From Rhizorhabdus dicambivorans (GTDB lineage Bacteria; Pseudomonadota; Alphaproteobacteria; Sphingomonadales; Sphingomonadaceae): a DNA stretch of 64,000 bases. Position 1 is the stretch's first letter. Each line of letters starts with the position of its first letter. Made by a program: the position numbers and the translations under genes. The notes under the pieces are model-generated. The model did not search any database, was not told the origin of the DNA, and worked only from the letters and a program-made list of their open reading frames with translations. Of the stretch, positions 34,699 to 42,459 are shown piece by piece. The stretch lies in the NCBI RefSeq assembly GCF_002355275.1, contig NZ_CP023449.1, forward strand, positions 2,644,001-2,708,000. Reading direction: 5' to 3'.

Positions 34699-35595
34699 AT
34701 GGTGCACATCATCGATGGCAAAGCAATTGCCGCACGAGTCGCGTCCGGCGTCGCAGCTCAGGTGCAGCGGCTCGCGCGGGAACGTGGCGTGACGCCCGGC
34801 CTGGCGGTCGTGCTCGTCGGCGAGGACGCCGCAAGCGAGATCTACGTTCGACGAAAGGTTGCACAGACGACGGCCGTCGGCATGCGCTCGATCGAGCACC
34901 GACTTCCTGCGGTGACCAGCGAGGCGGAGCTGCTTGCACTCATCGCGTCGCTCAATGCAGACGATGACGTTCATGGCATCCTGGTTCAGCTTCCGCTGCC
35001 GCCGCAGATCAACGCGGCCAAGGTGCTCGACGCGATCGATCCCTGCAAGGATGTGGACGGCTTCCATCCCGTCAACGTCGGACGGCTGTCGAGCGGCACC
35101 GGCGGGCTCATCCCGTGCACGCCGCTTGGCTGCATGATGCTGCTCGACACCGTCATCGACGATTTCCGCGGCCTTAAGTCGGTCGTGATCGGCAAGTCGA
35201 ACATCGTAGGCAAGCCGGTGGCGCTGTTGCTGCTCGAGCGCGAATGCACGGTGACCGTAGCGCACATCCTGACCCGCAACCTACCCGACATCGTGCGTTC
35301 GGCCGACATTGTCGTCGTGGCGGCTGGCGCGCCTGGGCTGGTGCGCGGCGACTGGGTGAAGCCGGGTGCCGTGGTCATTGATGTTGGAATCAATCGTATC
35401 ATCGACGAGAACGGAAATAGGCGCATTGTTGGTGACGTCGCGTTCGACGAAATGGATCATGTTGCTGGCATTACGCCGGTGCCGGGCGGCGTAGGTCCGA
35501 TGACAATCGCTTGCCTCCTCGCGAACACGGTGAAAGCAGCGACGCGATCGTCGCGCGATGGGTCAGGATGCGATGCGGATAAGATGAGCGAGTAG
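34699..35595 (+). CDS. folD: Bifunctional methylene-THF dehydrogenase/cyclohydrolase FolD
   Basis: A 298-aa FolD. It opens with [11 protein letters not shown], has the active-site region [16 protein letters not shown] with the Tyr and Lys, the FolD signature [20 protein letters not shown] and the second signature [19 protein letters not shown]. The NADP-binding segment is [22 protein letters not shown] 34699 fits the family start; the open frame before it is not conserved. It converts methylene-THF to 10-formyl-THF, the substrate of the PurU encoded 4 kb upstream, closing the cofactor cycle of the demethylase. As chromosomes normally carry a folD, this is probably an extra copy dedicated to the cluster. 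Confidence 0.95.
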   Translation: MVHIIDGKAIAARVASGVAAQVQRLARERGVTPGLAVVLVGEDAASEIYVRRKVAQTTAVGMRSIEHRLPAVTSEAELLALIASLNADDDVHGILVQLPLPPQINAAKVLDAIDPCKDVDGFHPVNVGRLSSGTGGLIPCTPLGCMMLLDTVIDDFRGLKSVVIGKSNIVGKPVALLLLERECTVTVAHILTRNLPDIVRSADIVVVAAGAPGLVRGDWVKPGAVVIDVGINRIIDENGNRRIVGDVAFDEMDHVAGITPVPGGVGPMTIACLLANTVKAATRSSRDGSGCDADKMSE

Positions 35596-35706
35596 GCCCC
35601 ACCGTGCGCTTCTCCGGCATTCTAGAGCGATTTCGAGTTTGTCGGACGCAGTTGGGCAAGGCGCAATATGCCTGATCCATCGAGCCACAGATTTAGAGGT
35701 GGCCTT

Positions 35707-35874
35707 ATGATGTCACAATTTCAGGATTCAGGCGCACTGCAGAGCCATGTTCGCCATCTTCGCTATGCTGTGTCAACAACGACCTGCCGCGCGACGGTCG
35801 ATGTCCTGCAGCAGATGCTGAGGGAGGCTGAAGCACGCCTCCAGAAGCAGGAGGCAGCGGCTGAACGCGTCTGA
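35707..35874 (+). CDS. Small protein of unknown function, copy 2
   Basis: A 55-aa protein with VRHLRYAVSTTTCRATVDVL followed by QQMLREAEARLQKQ, clearly alike to the protein encoded on the minus strand at 9246-9524. AGAGGTGG lies upstream of ATG 35707; a second ATG follows directly. The conserved middle suggests two short helices with a Cys. No family is known to me. This copy has a clean stop and looks intact. Confidence 0.6.
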   Translation: MMSQFQDSGALQSHVRHLRYAVSTTTCRATVDVLQQMLREAEARLQKQEAAAERV

Positions 35875-36281
35875 GTCAAAACTGCTCTAGGCCTGATCAG
35901 CTGAAATGGCGAACGCGATCACCGCAGATCGTCAATCATGAGACGATGGTCACTGCTCTTGATTTCGAAACAACGATTGCTCGGAGGCGAGTTTGCATTA
36001 AAGTTAGCCGCGTTCGCACACATCCAATTGCACTACGGTTTTGGTGAATAGGCATGGCCACAAATTGGTGGTGCGGGTTGTCAAACATCTGGTTCAACGC
36101 ATCAACGCGATTTTGGAGTGCCGATCGGCTATGTGAGTATTTAAGAGATCATCATGGGAATTGCATCGCTGATGTCACCTGCTTTCCGGGTGATGCAGGG
36201 GGATGCAAGTGAAATGAGTGACCAGGGTTTGGCAGTACCAGGCACTGTGTGCCCGCGGTTAAGCAGATCAGTTTCTAGAGA
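35875..36281. other. Gap before the quorum-sensing regulator
   Basis: 407 bases in which I see no gene. Short frames around 36154 overlap the LuxR start in another frame and have no family features. Composition is more AT-rich than on either side, as expected of a promoter region at the boundary between the catabolic cargo and the ICE core. Confidence 0.4.
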
Positions 36282-37115
36282 ATGGGATCAAGACAGCAGC
36301 GCTCATCGCGGATCGGTGATCGGGCCTTTGACTTGGCTCGACAGTTCACGGAGCAGGCTCGTGACTTTGCATGCGAAGCCGATCTCTCGAGCGCGCTCGA
36401 AGCCTGCGCACGTGAGCTGGGTTTCCACTACTTTGCACTGCTGCATCACGTCGACTTGCGCAATCGTTCTACGAGGAAGGTCCACATCGACAACTATCCG
36501 GTAGAATGGACTGAACACTTCATTCAATCGCGGCTCTTTCTCGAGGACCCGATCCTCCGCGCCAGCCTGATGACCAGCATCGGCTTCGCTTGGGAGAGCG
36601 TGCCGAACCTGATCAAAATTTCACCGCGGCAGCAGCGGATCCTGGAGGAAGCGCGGCGGCAGGGAATTGGGAGCGGCTTTACCGTGCCGGTCCATATCCC
36701 GGGCGAGGCGCACGGCTCCTGCTCGTTCGCCGCCGCTGTCGGTCGCACGTTTCCGGAGAAGCACCTTCTGGCAGCCCAGCTCGTCGGGAGCTTCGCGTTC
36801 GAGGCCGCACGGCGCATCTGCTGCACGCGCTGTCTATCGCGCCTCCAGGCCGTTCACCTGACGCCGCGTCAGCACGACTGTCTCGTGCTCGTCGCGCAAG
36901 GCAAGACCGATTGGGAGATTGGGCAGATCCTCGGGATCAAGGAGGACAGCGTCACCAAGGTCATCGATGCCGCGCGTCGGCGTTACGACGTCGCCAACCG
37001 CACCGAACTCGTGGTGGCCGCCCTGTTCGACGGGCAGATCAGCTTCAACGAAGTCCGCCACTGGCAATACCCGATCAGCGAGACCGCTAATCGCGCCTCG
37101 AGGCGTTCTCCTTGA
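36282..37115 (+). CDS. LuxR-family quorum-sensing regulator (TraR-like)
   Basis: A 277-aa protein with an N-terminal autoinducer-binding domain (about 20-180). Positions that usually contact an acyl-homoserine lactone are recognisable: Trp and Phe in YPVEWTEHFIQSRLFLEDPI, the Asp-Pro pair and the Trp in GFAWESV. The C-terminal LuxR helix-turn-helix is at about 195-255 (LTPRQHDCLVLVAQGKTDWE, then IGQILGIKEDSVTKVIDAAR). A luxI-type synthase gene lies 650 bases downstream. In alphaproteobacterial ICEs such a protein activates excision and transfer when cells are dense. Its 3' end overlaps that of the convergent XRE gene by 29 bases. Confidence 0.88.
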   Translation: MGSRQQRSSRIGDRAFDLARQFTEQARDFACEADLSSALEACARELGFHYFALLHHVDLRNRSTRKVHIDNYPVEWTEHFIQSRLFLEDPILRASLMTSIGFAWESVPNLIKISPRQQRILEEARRQGIGSGFTVPVHIPGEAHGSCSFAAAVGRTFPEKHLLAAQLVGSFAFEAARRICCTRCLSRLQAVHLTPRQHDCLVLVAQGKTDWEIGQILGIKEDSVTKVIDAARRRYDVANRTELVVAALFDGQISFNEVRHWQYPISETANRASRRSP

Positions 37116-37314
37116 TCAGCAGCTCATAGGGCTCGACACCCAGCGCATCGGCGAGATTGGCGATCGTGTCGAGGGACGCGCTGTAGACGCCGCGCTCGAG
37201 CGCGCTGACATAGGTCCGGTCGATCTGCGCTTCATGGGCAAGCGCTTCCTGCGACAGGTTGCGGGCATGGCGCAGCCGTCGAAGATTTGCCGCGAAGACC
37301 TGCCGGATATCCAT
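37087..37314 (-). CDS. XRE-family regulator (QseC-like)
   Basis: A 75-aa protein that is almost only a Cro/CI helix-turn-helix: VFAANLRRLRHARNLSQEAL, then IDRTYVSALERGVYSASLDT. Size, divergent placement against a DUF2285-type gene and location between luxR and luxI match QseC, the repressor that controls the antiactivator gene qseM in the ICEMlSymR7A group. A perfect palindrome lies in the 80 bases between the two divergent genes. It probably sets a switch on whether the element can respond to quorum sensing. Confidence 0.78.
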   Translation of the reverse strand: MDIRQVFAANLRRLRHARNLSQEALAHEAQIDRTYVSALERGVYSASLDTIANLADALGVEPYELLIKENASRRD

Positions 37315-37352
37315 CCGGCATCAGCAGCATCCTTGTCGTCTATCCCTCCACG

Positions 37353-37362
37353 GAGTATACTC
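37353..37362. promoter_or_regulatory. Palindromic operator candidate between XRE and DUF2285 genes
   Basis: GAGTATACTC is a perfect 10-base palindrome in the 80-base divergent region, overlapped on its left by another inverted repeat, CTCC-AC-GGAG (37347-37356). The two overlapping sites fit binding by a small Cro-like regulator that represses one direction and then the other. Confidence 0.5.
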
Positions 37363-37394
37363 TACAGACCGCTTTCTGAACTGCTGGAACAGCT

Positions 37395-37649
37395 GTGAAT
37401 CAATCGCCAGAGGTGCCATGCACGGTGTTCGAGGTACGGCGTCTGGCGCCCGAGGCGAGCGTCGCTACCCGGTACGATCAGCAGCATTTCGTGACATATG
37501 CTCGCCTGCTCAGCGCCGAACGCGCGGGTGCCGACTGGCGTGAGGCGGCCTCGTCGATCCTGCTCTGCGATGTCGATCGCGACCCTGACGGCTCGCGCCA
37601 GTGCTGGGAGAGCCACCTCGCGCGTGCGCACTGGGTGGTCGGCGCCTAG
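37395..37649 (+). CDS. DUF2285-family small protein (QseM-like antiactivator)
   Basis: An 84-aa protein with the DUF2285-type pattern: YDQQHFVTYARLLSAERAGA, DWREAASSILLCDVDRDPDG, and the terminal WESHLARAHWVVGA. In the ICEMlSymR7A group the single-domain DUF2285 protein QseM binds TraR and FseA and keeps transfer off. The gene begins at GTG 37395, divergent from the QseC-like regulator, exactly that layout. I infer the same role. The alternative is a DUF2285 activator fragment such as FseA, but the length is that of QseM. Confidence 0.68.
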   Translation: MNQSPEVPCTVFEVRRLAPEASVATRYDQQHFVTYARLLSAERAGADWREAASSILLCDVDRDPDGSRQCWESHLARAHWVVGA

Positions 37650-37770
37650 CGAGGCGCGAGGGCAGGGCGCATCCGTCCGCTGACCTGCGCTGGCAATATC
37701 CTCTTTGGTGCACATGCGCTGAAGCCGGGCGCCTGCTTTGCTTGGCTCCTCTGGAAAGGGAGCCACAGCA

Positions 37771-38388
37771 ATGATCTGCACGGTGCAGGGCTGCAGTGAT
37801 CCGCGCTTTCGCGGCCCGCTCGAGACCATGTTCGAGGACCGCAAGCGTCTCTTCGTCGACCTCCTCGGCTGGGACCTGGGCGTCAGGGAAGGCCGATGGG
37901 AGATTGACGCCTTCGACGGCGAACATGCCGTCTACCTGATCGCCATCGACCAGACCGGCGACCATATCGGCTCGCTTCGCCTGCTGCCCTCCGCTCTACC
38001 GCATATCCTTTCGACGCTGTTCCCCGAGCTCTGCAGCGAGGGCGTCCCGAGGGGCCCAACAACGTTCGAGATCACCCGTCTCTGCCTGCCGGTGCGCCAC
38101 GGGGCTGACGAGCGCCTGCGCATCCGCGACGCGCTGATCACCGCCATGGTTGATCATGCGCTGAGCGCCGGCATCACGCAGCTGACCGGCGTGGTCGAGA
38201 CAGGCTTCCTGAAACAGATCCTCCGCATGGGCTGGCGGGCGAGGGCGCTCGGCCCCGCGCGCCAATTCGGCGGCGCGGCGCTCGGTGCTTTCCTCATCGA
38301 CGTTGATGCCGCGACCCCAACGCTGCTTGCCGCAACTGGCATCTACGCCAGAACCAACACTACTGATCGGGCAGGAGAGATCGCATGA
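37771..38388 (+). CDS. Acyl-homoserine lactone synthase (LuxI/TraI family)
   Basis: A 205-aa autoinducer synthase. The conserved N-terminal block reads MFEDRKRLFVDLLGWDL, followed by DAFDGEHAVYLIAID, GSLRLLPSALPHILSTLFPE and TFEITRLCLPV with the catalytic Glu and Arg. ATG 37771 has AGGGAGCC upstream. It makes the signal sensed by the LuxR-type protein encoded upstream. Its 3' end overlaps the oxygenase gene that follows by four bases, so the two are co-translated. Confidence 0.9.
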   Translation: MICTVQGCSDPRFRGPLETMFEDRKRLFVDLLGWDLGVREGRWEIDAFDGEHAVYLIAIDQTGDHIGSLRLLPSALPHILSTLFPELCSEGVPRGPTTFEITRLCLPVRHGADERLRIRDALITAMVDHALSAGITQLTGVVETGFLKQILRMGWRARALGPARQFGGAALGAFLIDVDAATPTLLAATGIYARTNTTDRAGEIA

Positions 38389-39293
38389 CCGTCCATGACG
38401 AACCCCTGCTCTCCGCGACAACCGTTGAGCGGCACTGCGCCGCGCTGAAGCGTGACGGCTACTGCGTGATTCCGGGCGCCATCTCAGCAGATCAGGTCCC
38501 CTGCCTCAATCGGGATCTCGATCCTCGGTTCGAGCAGACGCCCTTTTGCGACGGCGACTTCTATGGCCGCCGGACCAAGCGCTTCGGCAGCCTCCTCAAG
38601 CGCTCGCCGCATGCCGCAAAGCTGGTGATGCGTCCGCTGGTGCTGGCGATCGCCGAGCGCATGCTTGGTCCCTGGTGCGACAGCATCAACCTCAACCTCA
38701 CGCAGGCAATCGAGATCCATCCAGGAGCCGCCGCCCAGTACCCGCACCGCGACCAGGACATGTGGCAGGGCCCCAAGGGCGGGCTCGAATATCTGCTGAA
38801 CGTCATGTGGCCGCTGTCGCCCTTCACCCGCGACAATGGCGCGACCCGGCTCTGGCCCGGGAGCCATCGCAGCGACCCGGCCGCACCGCCGCCGGACGAG
38901 CCGCCGCTCGCGATCGAGATGGCGCCGGGCTCGGCGTTGTTGTTCCTCGGCAGCACGCTCCATGGCGGTGGGGAGAATATAAGCACGTCCGTTCGGCGCG
39001 GGGTGATCGTCAGCTATTGCCTCGGCTGGCTGAAGCCCTTCGAGAACCAGTGGCTCGCCTATCCGCCCGCAGTCGCGCGATACTTCCCGCCCGAACTCGC
39101 GGCGCTGGTCGGCTACCGCCAGCACCGGCCGAACCTCGGCAATGTCGAGGGGCAGTGCCCGTCGATCCTGCTCCGCGGCGACATCCCTGACCATCTGGCG
39201 GCGACCGACGCGTTGCGTCCCGAGCAGGCGGACGCGCTCCGGCGCTACGTCGCCGAGCAGGAGGCCGCCCGCGCCGGGCTGCTAGGCGGATAG
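38385..39293 (+). CDS. Phytanoyl-CoA dioxygenase (PhyH) family protein
   Basis: A 302-aa Fe(II)/2-oxoglutarate-dependent oxygenase. The metal ligands are visible as His-x-Asp in QYPHRDQDMW (about residues 121-123) and the distal His in GSTLHGGGENIS (about 193). The 2-oxoglutarate Arg is probably in SVRRGVIVSYCLGW, and the PhyH start is LKRDGYCVIPGAIS. It overlaps the luxI stop, so it is very likely part of the signalling operon. I recall PhyH genes being found beside luxI in other sphingomonads. The family hydroxylates acyl chains, so it might modify the acyl-homoserine lactone or its precursor; this is inference. Confidence 0.85.
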   Translation: MTVHDEPLLSATTVERHCAALKRDGYCVIPGAISADQVPCLNRDLDPRFEQTPFCDGDFYGRRTKRFGSLLKRSPHAAKLVMRPLVLAIAERMLGPWCDSINLNLTQAIEIHPGAAAQYPHRDQDMWQGPKGGLEYLLNVMWPLSPFTRDNGATRLWPGSHRSDPAAPPPDEPPLAIEMAPGSALLFLGSTLHGGGENISTSVRRGVIVSYCLGWLKPFENQWLAYPPAVARYFPPELAALVGYRQHRPNLGNVEGQCPSILLRGDIPDHLAATDALRPEQADALRRYVAEQEAARAGLLGG

Positions 39294-39364
39294 CGGCACA
39301 GCACGTCCACGGCTGGCCGCCTGCCTGCCGAGGCGGCCGGAACCTGAAGTCTCACGGAGGCATC

Positions 39365-39592
39365 ATGAGCGACGACGACATCGCGCGTGCCGAGCGTGCG
39401 CGCCATAGCCATCCGTTCCTCAACACCGCGCAGGCCGCGCACTATCTGGGGCTCTCGACCCGTCTCCTCGAGCGCATGCGCAGCCGAGGGGAGGGACCGC
39501 CCTTCCGCCGCCACAGCCGCTTCGTCCGCTACCATGTCGACGACCTCATCGCCTGGTCGGAAGCCACGCGGCCGGAGCGGGGACGTGACTGA
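39365..39592 (+). CDS. Excisionase-like helix-turn-helix protein (RdfS-like)
   Basis: A 75-aa AlpA/MerR-type winged helix protein: FLNTAQAAHYLGLSTRLLER, then RSRGEGPPFRRHSRFVRYHV and DDLIAWSE. In ICEMlSymR7A the equivalent protein RdfS is the recombination directionality factor, encoded just before traF as here. It would direct the integrase towards excision. The gene overlaps the traF start by eight bases. A direct role in excision is inferred from gene order and fold. Confidence 0.78.
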   Translation: MSDDDIARAERARHSHPFLNTAQAAHYLGLSTRLLERMRSRGEGPPFRRHSRFVRYHVDDLIAWSEATRPERGRD

Positions 39593-40148
39593 TCCGAGCC
39601 GGTCCCGGCTGCTACGGTTCCGGGGCACTGTGTGTGCCTGGTCTTCGAGGCGCCGGTTGTCGGCCGTCGCTATCGGTCTGCTGACCGGCGGCGGGGCAGC
39701 AACCATCATTCTGCCGCCGCAGCCGCGTCTCGTCTGGAACGCCAGCGCAAGTGCCCCGATCGGGCTCTATCTCATCGTGCCGGATGCACTTCCGGATGTC
39801 GGCGAGATGGTGATTGCGCAGGTACCGGAGCGCGTCCGCCGGCTCGCGGCACGCCGAGGTTATATCCCGGCCGGCGCGCCGCTGGTCAAACGTGTCGTTG
39901 CCGTGGCCGGCGACCGTGTCTGTGCACATGGGCATAGCATTTCGATCAACGACCGATGGACAGCGAGCCGCCGAGCGACCGATGGCGCGGGTCGTCCGAT
40001 GCCATGGTGGAACGGCTGCTACACCTTGGGCGCGGGCGCCATCGTCCTGCTGATGGACAACCCGGGATCGTTCGACGGGCGCTATTTCGGGCCGACCAGG
40101 GCGCGTGACGTCATCGGCCGGGCGCACCAGCTCTCGGCGCGACCATGA
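39585..40148 (+). CDS. traF: TraF-like conjugative transfer signal peptidase
   Basis: A 187-aa S26-family serine peptidase with an N-terminal membrane segment (RLSAVAIGLLTGGGAATIIL). The catalytic Ser is in NASASAPIGLYLIVPD and the general-base Lys in APLVKRVVAVAGDRVC; the C-terminal box is GSFDGRYFGPTRARDVIGRA. TraF matures conjugative pilin and other transfer proteins. GTG 39585 lies inside the end of the excisionase gene; the open frame before it belongs to that gene's shadow. The next gene begins four bases before its stop. Confidence 0.87.
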   Translation: MTDPSRSRLLRFRGTVCAWSSRRRLSAVAIGLLTGGGAATIILPPQPRLVWNASASAPIGLYLIVPDALPDVGEMVIAQVPERVRRLAARRGYIPAGAPLVKRVVAVAGDRVCAHGHSISINDRWTASRRATDGAGRPMPWWNGCYTLGAGAIVLLMDNPGSFDGRYFGPTRARDVIGRAHQLSARP

Positions 40149-40759
40149 GGCGGCGCAGCATGTCTGGGCGGTGCGGGATCACCATTGCCGCGCTCGCGCT
40201 CGGTTGCACGGCGCCGGTCAGCGCCGATCCCGTCAGCCGCTGGCAGGCCTATATCGACGAAGCTGCGATCCGCTTCGGCTTGCCGGCCGAATGGATCACG
40301 CGCGTGATGCGTGCGGAAAGCGGCGGCCAGACGCGGCTTGCCGGGCGGCCGATCACCAGCCCCGCGGGCGCGATGGGCCTGATGCAGCTCATGCCTGCGA
40401 CCTGGCGGGAGATGCGGGCGCGCCTTCGCCTCGGACCCAACCCGCACACGCCGCGCGACAATATCCTCGCAGGAAGCTTCTACCTTCGTCTCATGTATGA
40501 GCGCTTCGGCTATCCCGGGATGTTCGCCGCCTACAACGTCGGTCCCGGCCGTTACGCCGAGCATCTCCTGAGAGGACGGGCCTTGCCGGGCGAAACGCGC
40601 GCTTATCTGGCGGCAGTCGGTGCAGATGCCGACGGTGTCGCGCCGCCCGCGAGCCCGCGGGGCGACACGATTTTCTTTGCCATTCGCGGTCCGGCACAGC
40701 GGTCCGCTCAGCCAACTGTGGGTGGCTTGTTCGTCACCCTCGATGTGAGCGCGCGTTGA
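40145..40759 (+). CDS. Lytic transglycosylase (VirB1-like)
   Basis: A 204-aa SLT-domain murein hydrolase with a signal peptide (CGITIAALALGCTAPVSADP). The catalytic Glu is in ITRVMRAESGGQTRLAG, followed by the family motifs GAMGLMQLMPATWREM and NILAGSFYLRLMYERFGYPG, and FAAYNVGPGRYAEHL. It opens the peptidoglycan locally for the transfer apparatus. It overlaps traF by four bases and is the usual third gene after rdfS and traF in this ICE group. Confidence 0.9.
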   Translation: MRRRSMSGRCGITIAALALGCTAPVSADPVSRWQAYIDEAAIRFGLPAEWITRVMRAESGGQTRLAGRPITSPAGAMGLMQLMPATWREMRARLRLGPNPHTPRDNILAGSFYLRLMYERFGYPGMFAAYNVGPGRYAEHLLRGRALPGETRAYLAAVGADADGVAPPASPRGDTIFFAIRGPAQRSAQPTVGGLFVTLDVSAR

Positions 40760-40981
40760 GCTGCACGACGGCAACCGGTCGGCCGTATGTCGGGAGTGGC
40801 GTGGATGGCGGGCGGCGCGTCGGTTTTTATCCTGGACGCGCTGACGCAGATCGCCTGCCAAACTCCTCGTACGGACAAGTCCCACGCGCCCTGCTTGCAA
40901 CGCTCACGCGCCTGGACCGGCGGCCGACGTTGCCGGGCCGGAGACTGGCCTCGCGCGTCTGCTGCGGCTACACATCGGGCT

Positions 40982-41875
40982 GTGCGCAAGGACATCGATC
41001 ATCTGTCGCCGAAGAACCGCCGCCACCTTGAGGAGGCGGTGCAGATTCTTCGCGCCAAGTTCGACGCCCGGCTCAAATCCCCAAAGGACGAGCGTGGCCA
41101 TCCGCGGCGCATCTGCAAGATCATTCTCTACGGCTCCATGGCCAGGGGCGAGCCGGTGCTCGACATGGTCAACGGCTACAAGTCCGATTTTGATCTGCTG
41201 GTGATCGTCTCCGAGCCCGGCGTCGCTAATCCCAAATACTGGGAGGATGCAGCCCAGGCGCTGCTGCTGGCCGAAGAGCAGGATGAGACCCGCCATCCGG
41301 TGAGCTTCATCGTCCATGATCTCGAGGACGTGACCGAGCAGATCCGCCTTGGCCGCCCGTTCTTCCGCGACATCGTCCGGGACGGCATCGTCATCTACGA
41401 ATTCTCGGCCGCCGAGCTGCCCATGCCGGGCAATCTTTCACGCGACGAGGAACTGGCCGAAGCCAGAAAATATTACGAGCAGTGGTTCGCCAGTAGCAGT
41501 GAATTTAGCAAGTTCGCTGCTTTCGGTATGTCCGAAGGGATGCTGAATAAGACAGCCTTTCAGCTTCACCAAGCGATCGAAGCGGCGTATCACTGCGCGC
41601 TGCTGACGCTGACGCTGTACAGTGCCAAGGAGCACGACATCGAGAAGCTCCGGAAGCTCGCCGAGGCAGTCGAGCCGCGGCTGATCGAGGCGTGGCCGCG
41701 GAAGCATTATTACGAGCGCCGGCCCTTCAACCGGCTGAAGCGCGCCTACGTCGAGGCGCGCTATTCGCCGCACTTCGTCATCACCGGTGAGGATCTGGCG
41801 TTCGCCGCCGAGCGCGTGGCGGTGCTGCAAGCCATCGTGAAGACGGTTTGCGAGGAGCGGCTCGCCGCCGGCTGA
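40982..41875 (+). CDS. Nucleotidyltransferase-HEPN fusion protein
   Basis: A 297-aa protein with two domains. The N-terminal MNT nucleotidyltransferase (about 1-135) has the core IILYGSMARGEP and the metal-binding Asp pair in YKSDFDLLVIVSEPG. The C-terminal HEPN domain (about 150-290) contains AFQLHQAIEAAYHCALLTLT and ends in VLQAIVKTVCEERLAAG. MNT and HEPN proteins often form toxin-antitoxin pairs; here both are in one chain, as seen in mobile elements. GTG 40982 matches the start of the conserved region; the open frame to 40787 is not conserved. The 220 bases before it (40760-40981) contain no gene I can name and may be the remains of one. Confidence 0.8.
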   Translation: MRKDIDHLSPKNRRHLEEAVQILRAKFDARLKSPKDERGHPRRICKIILYGSMARGEPVLDMVNGYKSDFDLLVIVSEPGVANPKYWEDAAQALLLAEEQDETRHPVSFIVHDLEDVTEQIRLGRPFFRDIVRDGIVIYEFSAAELPMPGNLSRDEELAEARKYYEQWFASSSEFSKFAAFGMSEGMLNKTAFQLHQAIEAAYHCALLTLTLYSAKEHDIEKLRKLAEAVEPRLIEAWPRKHYYERRPFNRLKRAYVEARYSPHFVITGEDLAFAAERVAVLQAIVKTVCEERLAAG

Positions 41876-42011
41876 GTCCAGTTCAGCCGGCGCGCTGTGT
41901 CCGAGGCTCTTGACCTCGACTCTTCAACATCGGACCAAAGGGCGGGCCTGAGGCAAGCGCCAACTTGCGCTCAGGCCCTGACCACGAACCCGTCTGATAT
42001 GGAGACGAGAC

Positions 42012-42449
42012 ATGGCTGACCTTCATGTAGCGTCGGGCACCTGCCCGGCCAACCTCCCGTGCCTGTGGATGACTGCTGACGCTGCGGCGCCTGACGAAGT
42101 CGCGCCGAGCGGCCGATCGACCTGGGCCACCGCGCTCGAGCGCTACCGCATGGCCGCCTCCGCCTACGCAGCGTTCGTCGAGACCCGGCTGAAGCCGGCG
42201 CAGGCGGTGCGCGACAGCAGCACGGGCGGCGGCCACAGCGACTGCTTCCGTCTCGAGGACGAGGCGACCGATCTCCTCGTCACCCAGCTTGATCAGATGG
42301 AGGCGCTCGCCGCGACGCCGGCACCCAACCTTCTGGCGCTGCGGACGAAGCTCGAGATCGTCTACGCCGATGTCTGCCGTCACGAGCCCGACAGAGCCGA
42401 ACTGGTCGCGAACATTCTCGCCGACGCACGGCGGCTGATTAAGATGTGA
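42012..42449 (+). CDS. Conserved ICE hypothetical protein
   Basis: A 145-aa acidic, mostly helical protein with no membrane segment or signal peptide. Recognisable stretches are RSTWATALERYRMAASAYAA and FVETRLKPAQAVRDSS, then EDEATDLLVTQLDQMEALAA. The first helix pattern resembles small proteins carried on many alphaproteobacterial ICEs and plasmids, but no function is known to me. GAGACGAGAC lies before the ATG. A GC-rich hairpin that could end transcription follows ten bases after the stop. Confidence 0.65.
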   Translation: MADLHVASGTCPANLPCLWMTADAAAPDEVAPSGRSTWATALERYRMAASAYAAFVETRLKPAQAVRDSSTGGGHSDCFRLEDEATDLLVTQLDQMEALAATPAPNLLALRTKLEIVYADVCRHEPDRAELVANILADARRLIKM

Positions 42450-42459
42450 CGCCGTGATC

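Noticed and set aside
40756-41031. 91-codon frame after the transglycosylase gene, considered as a relaxase N-terminal remnant
   Set aside because: Its only support is position; the product does not match the RlxS-type relaxase start and it runs into the nucleotidyltransferase gene in another frame.
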